Assembly: GCA_023078685.1 (NCBI GenBank)
Contig: JALGAS010000006.1
Location: forward strand, 1-64,000
Source of the DNA: Neopestalotiopsis rosae
Lineage: Eukaryota; Ascomycota; Sordariomycetes; Amphisphaeriales; Sporocadaceae
DNA length: 64,000 bases
Reading direction: 5' to 3'
Part shown: piece after piece, positions 63,595 through 64,000 of the stretch
How the letters are laid out: the number at the start of each line of letters is the position of its first letter
Numbering within the stretch: the stretch's first letter is position 1
Made by a program: the position numbers and the translations under genes
The notes under the pieces: generated by a model
The model's input: only the letters and a program-made list of their open reading frames with translations
Told to the model about the DNA's origin: nothing
Database searches by the model: none

Positions 63595-64000
63595 GGTAAT
63601 GATAGTTAATTTAGTTTTTCAAAAGTAAGGCTCAAATTCCTATAGTAGCCGAAAATCTACACAACGTAGATTCTTATATTCAAAAATGATCGAATTCTTT
63701 TTCTTCTTCTTTACTCTTTATTATTTTCTTCATCTCATTCCAGCGCTCACCCATGTACTGAAATCCGATCCCGTTGACTAAGCGGAACAAATCTCATAGC
63801 GGGATGATTCAACGCCCCACCACGCACGGCAATCCCCCAGTCTTTATTTTCAAGCAGTAAAGACTTCGGCAAAGACAGAATGTCCGACTTAAGATGATCA
63901 TCGGCGATCGTATCACACAAGTAGCGCCATTGATTATGATATTCAGACCATGTCTTGAAAGTTGTGTAATGTTAACTTACAACCGATATTTCTACATAAA
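63595..64000. other. Right-edge region with a possible partial exon
   Basis: On the minus strand an open stretch of about 70 codons from near 63955 to a TGA at 63747-63749 reads, for example, WRYLCDTIADDHLKSDILSL and ENKDWGIAVRGGALNHP. It looks protein-like and may be the last exon of a gene that starts beyond the right edge. The family is not recognised. Confidence 0.3.

Overview
The window is filamentous ascomycete DNA (Pezizomycotina, probably Sordariomycetes). Genes have short introns (about 50-130 nt) with GTRNGT-like donors and CTAAC/CTGAC-like branch sites. Long AT-rich stretches show the C-to-T decay of repeat-induced point mutation (RIP). Several families are typical of these fungi: GH115, CorA-like, Zn-ADH, 14-TM MFS, Ser/Thr-rich wall proteins. 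The lineage is an inference.

Layout. 1-16.8 kb is a transposon nest. It holds the 3' part of one Ty3/gypsy element (1-3456, +), a RIP-decayed Ty1/copia element (about 3883-7143, -), a complete Ty3/gypsy element (7170-14844, -) and AT-rich relics of an older related element. 17-28.2 kb is a minus-strand gene block: glutathione S-transferase, a Ser/Thr-rich secreted protein, a secreted-protein pseudogene with two stops, a CorA-like membrane protein, an SGNH/GDSL esterase and a broken C2H2 transcription factor. 29.9-44.3 kb looks like a carbohydrate catabolic cluster: MFS sugar transporter, GH115 alpha-glucuronidase, Zn-alcohol dehydrogenase, DapA-family aldolase and SDR. A dead FMN-dependent 2-hydroxyacid dehydrogenase follows at 45.1-46.1 kb. 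46.1-56.5 kb is a second nest: an AT-rich relic with direct terminal repeats, carrying a full-length 7.7-kb Ty3/gypsy element (48117-55793, +). 56.9-64 kb holds a small membrane protein, a small secreted protein, tRNA-Gly(GCC), a 14-TM MFS transporter and a truncated beta-propeller gene joined to an unrecognised 3' gene fragment.

The Ty3/gypsy family is the most striking content. Its three copies are nearly identical and not RIPed. It has 512-bp LTRs, a long gag with extra Cys/His motifs and a canonical GGGAAAC -1 frameshift site between gag and pol. It has a chromodomain integrase and a primer site that matches its own LTR rather than a tRNA 3' end, which suggests self-priming. On the opposite strand it carries a 203-aa gene with Zn2Cys6-type cysteine spacing and a coiled coil, overlapping the end of pol tail to tail. 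That antisense gene is the best candidate here for something undescribed.

Several chromosomal genes (CorA-like, esterase, transcription factor, sugar MFS, GH115) and two gypsy copies are broken by one- to five-base indels, mostly in homopolymers or short tandem repeats. They may be real decay or residual long-read errors, and the sequence alone cannot decide.
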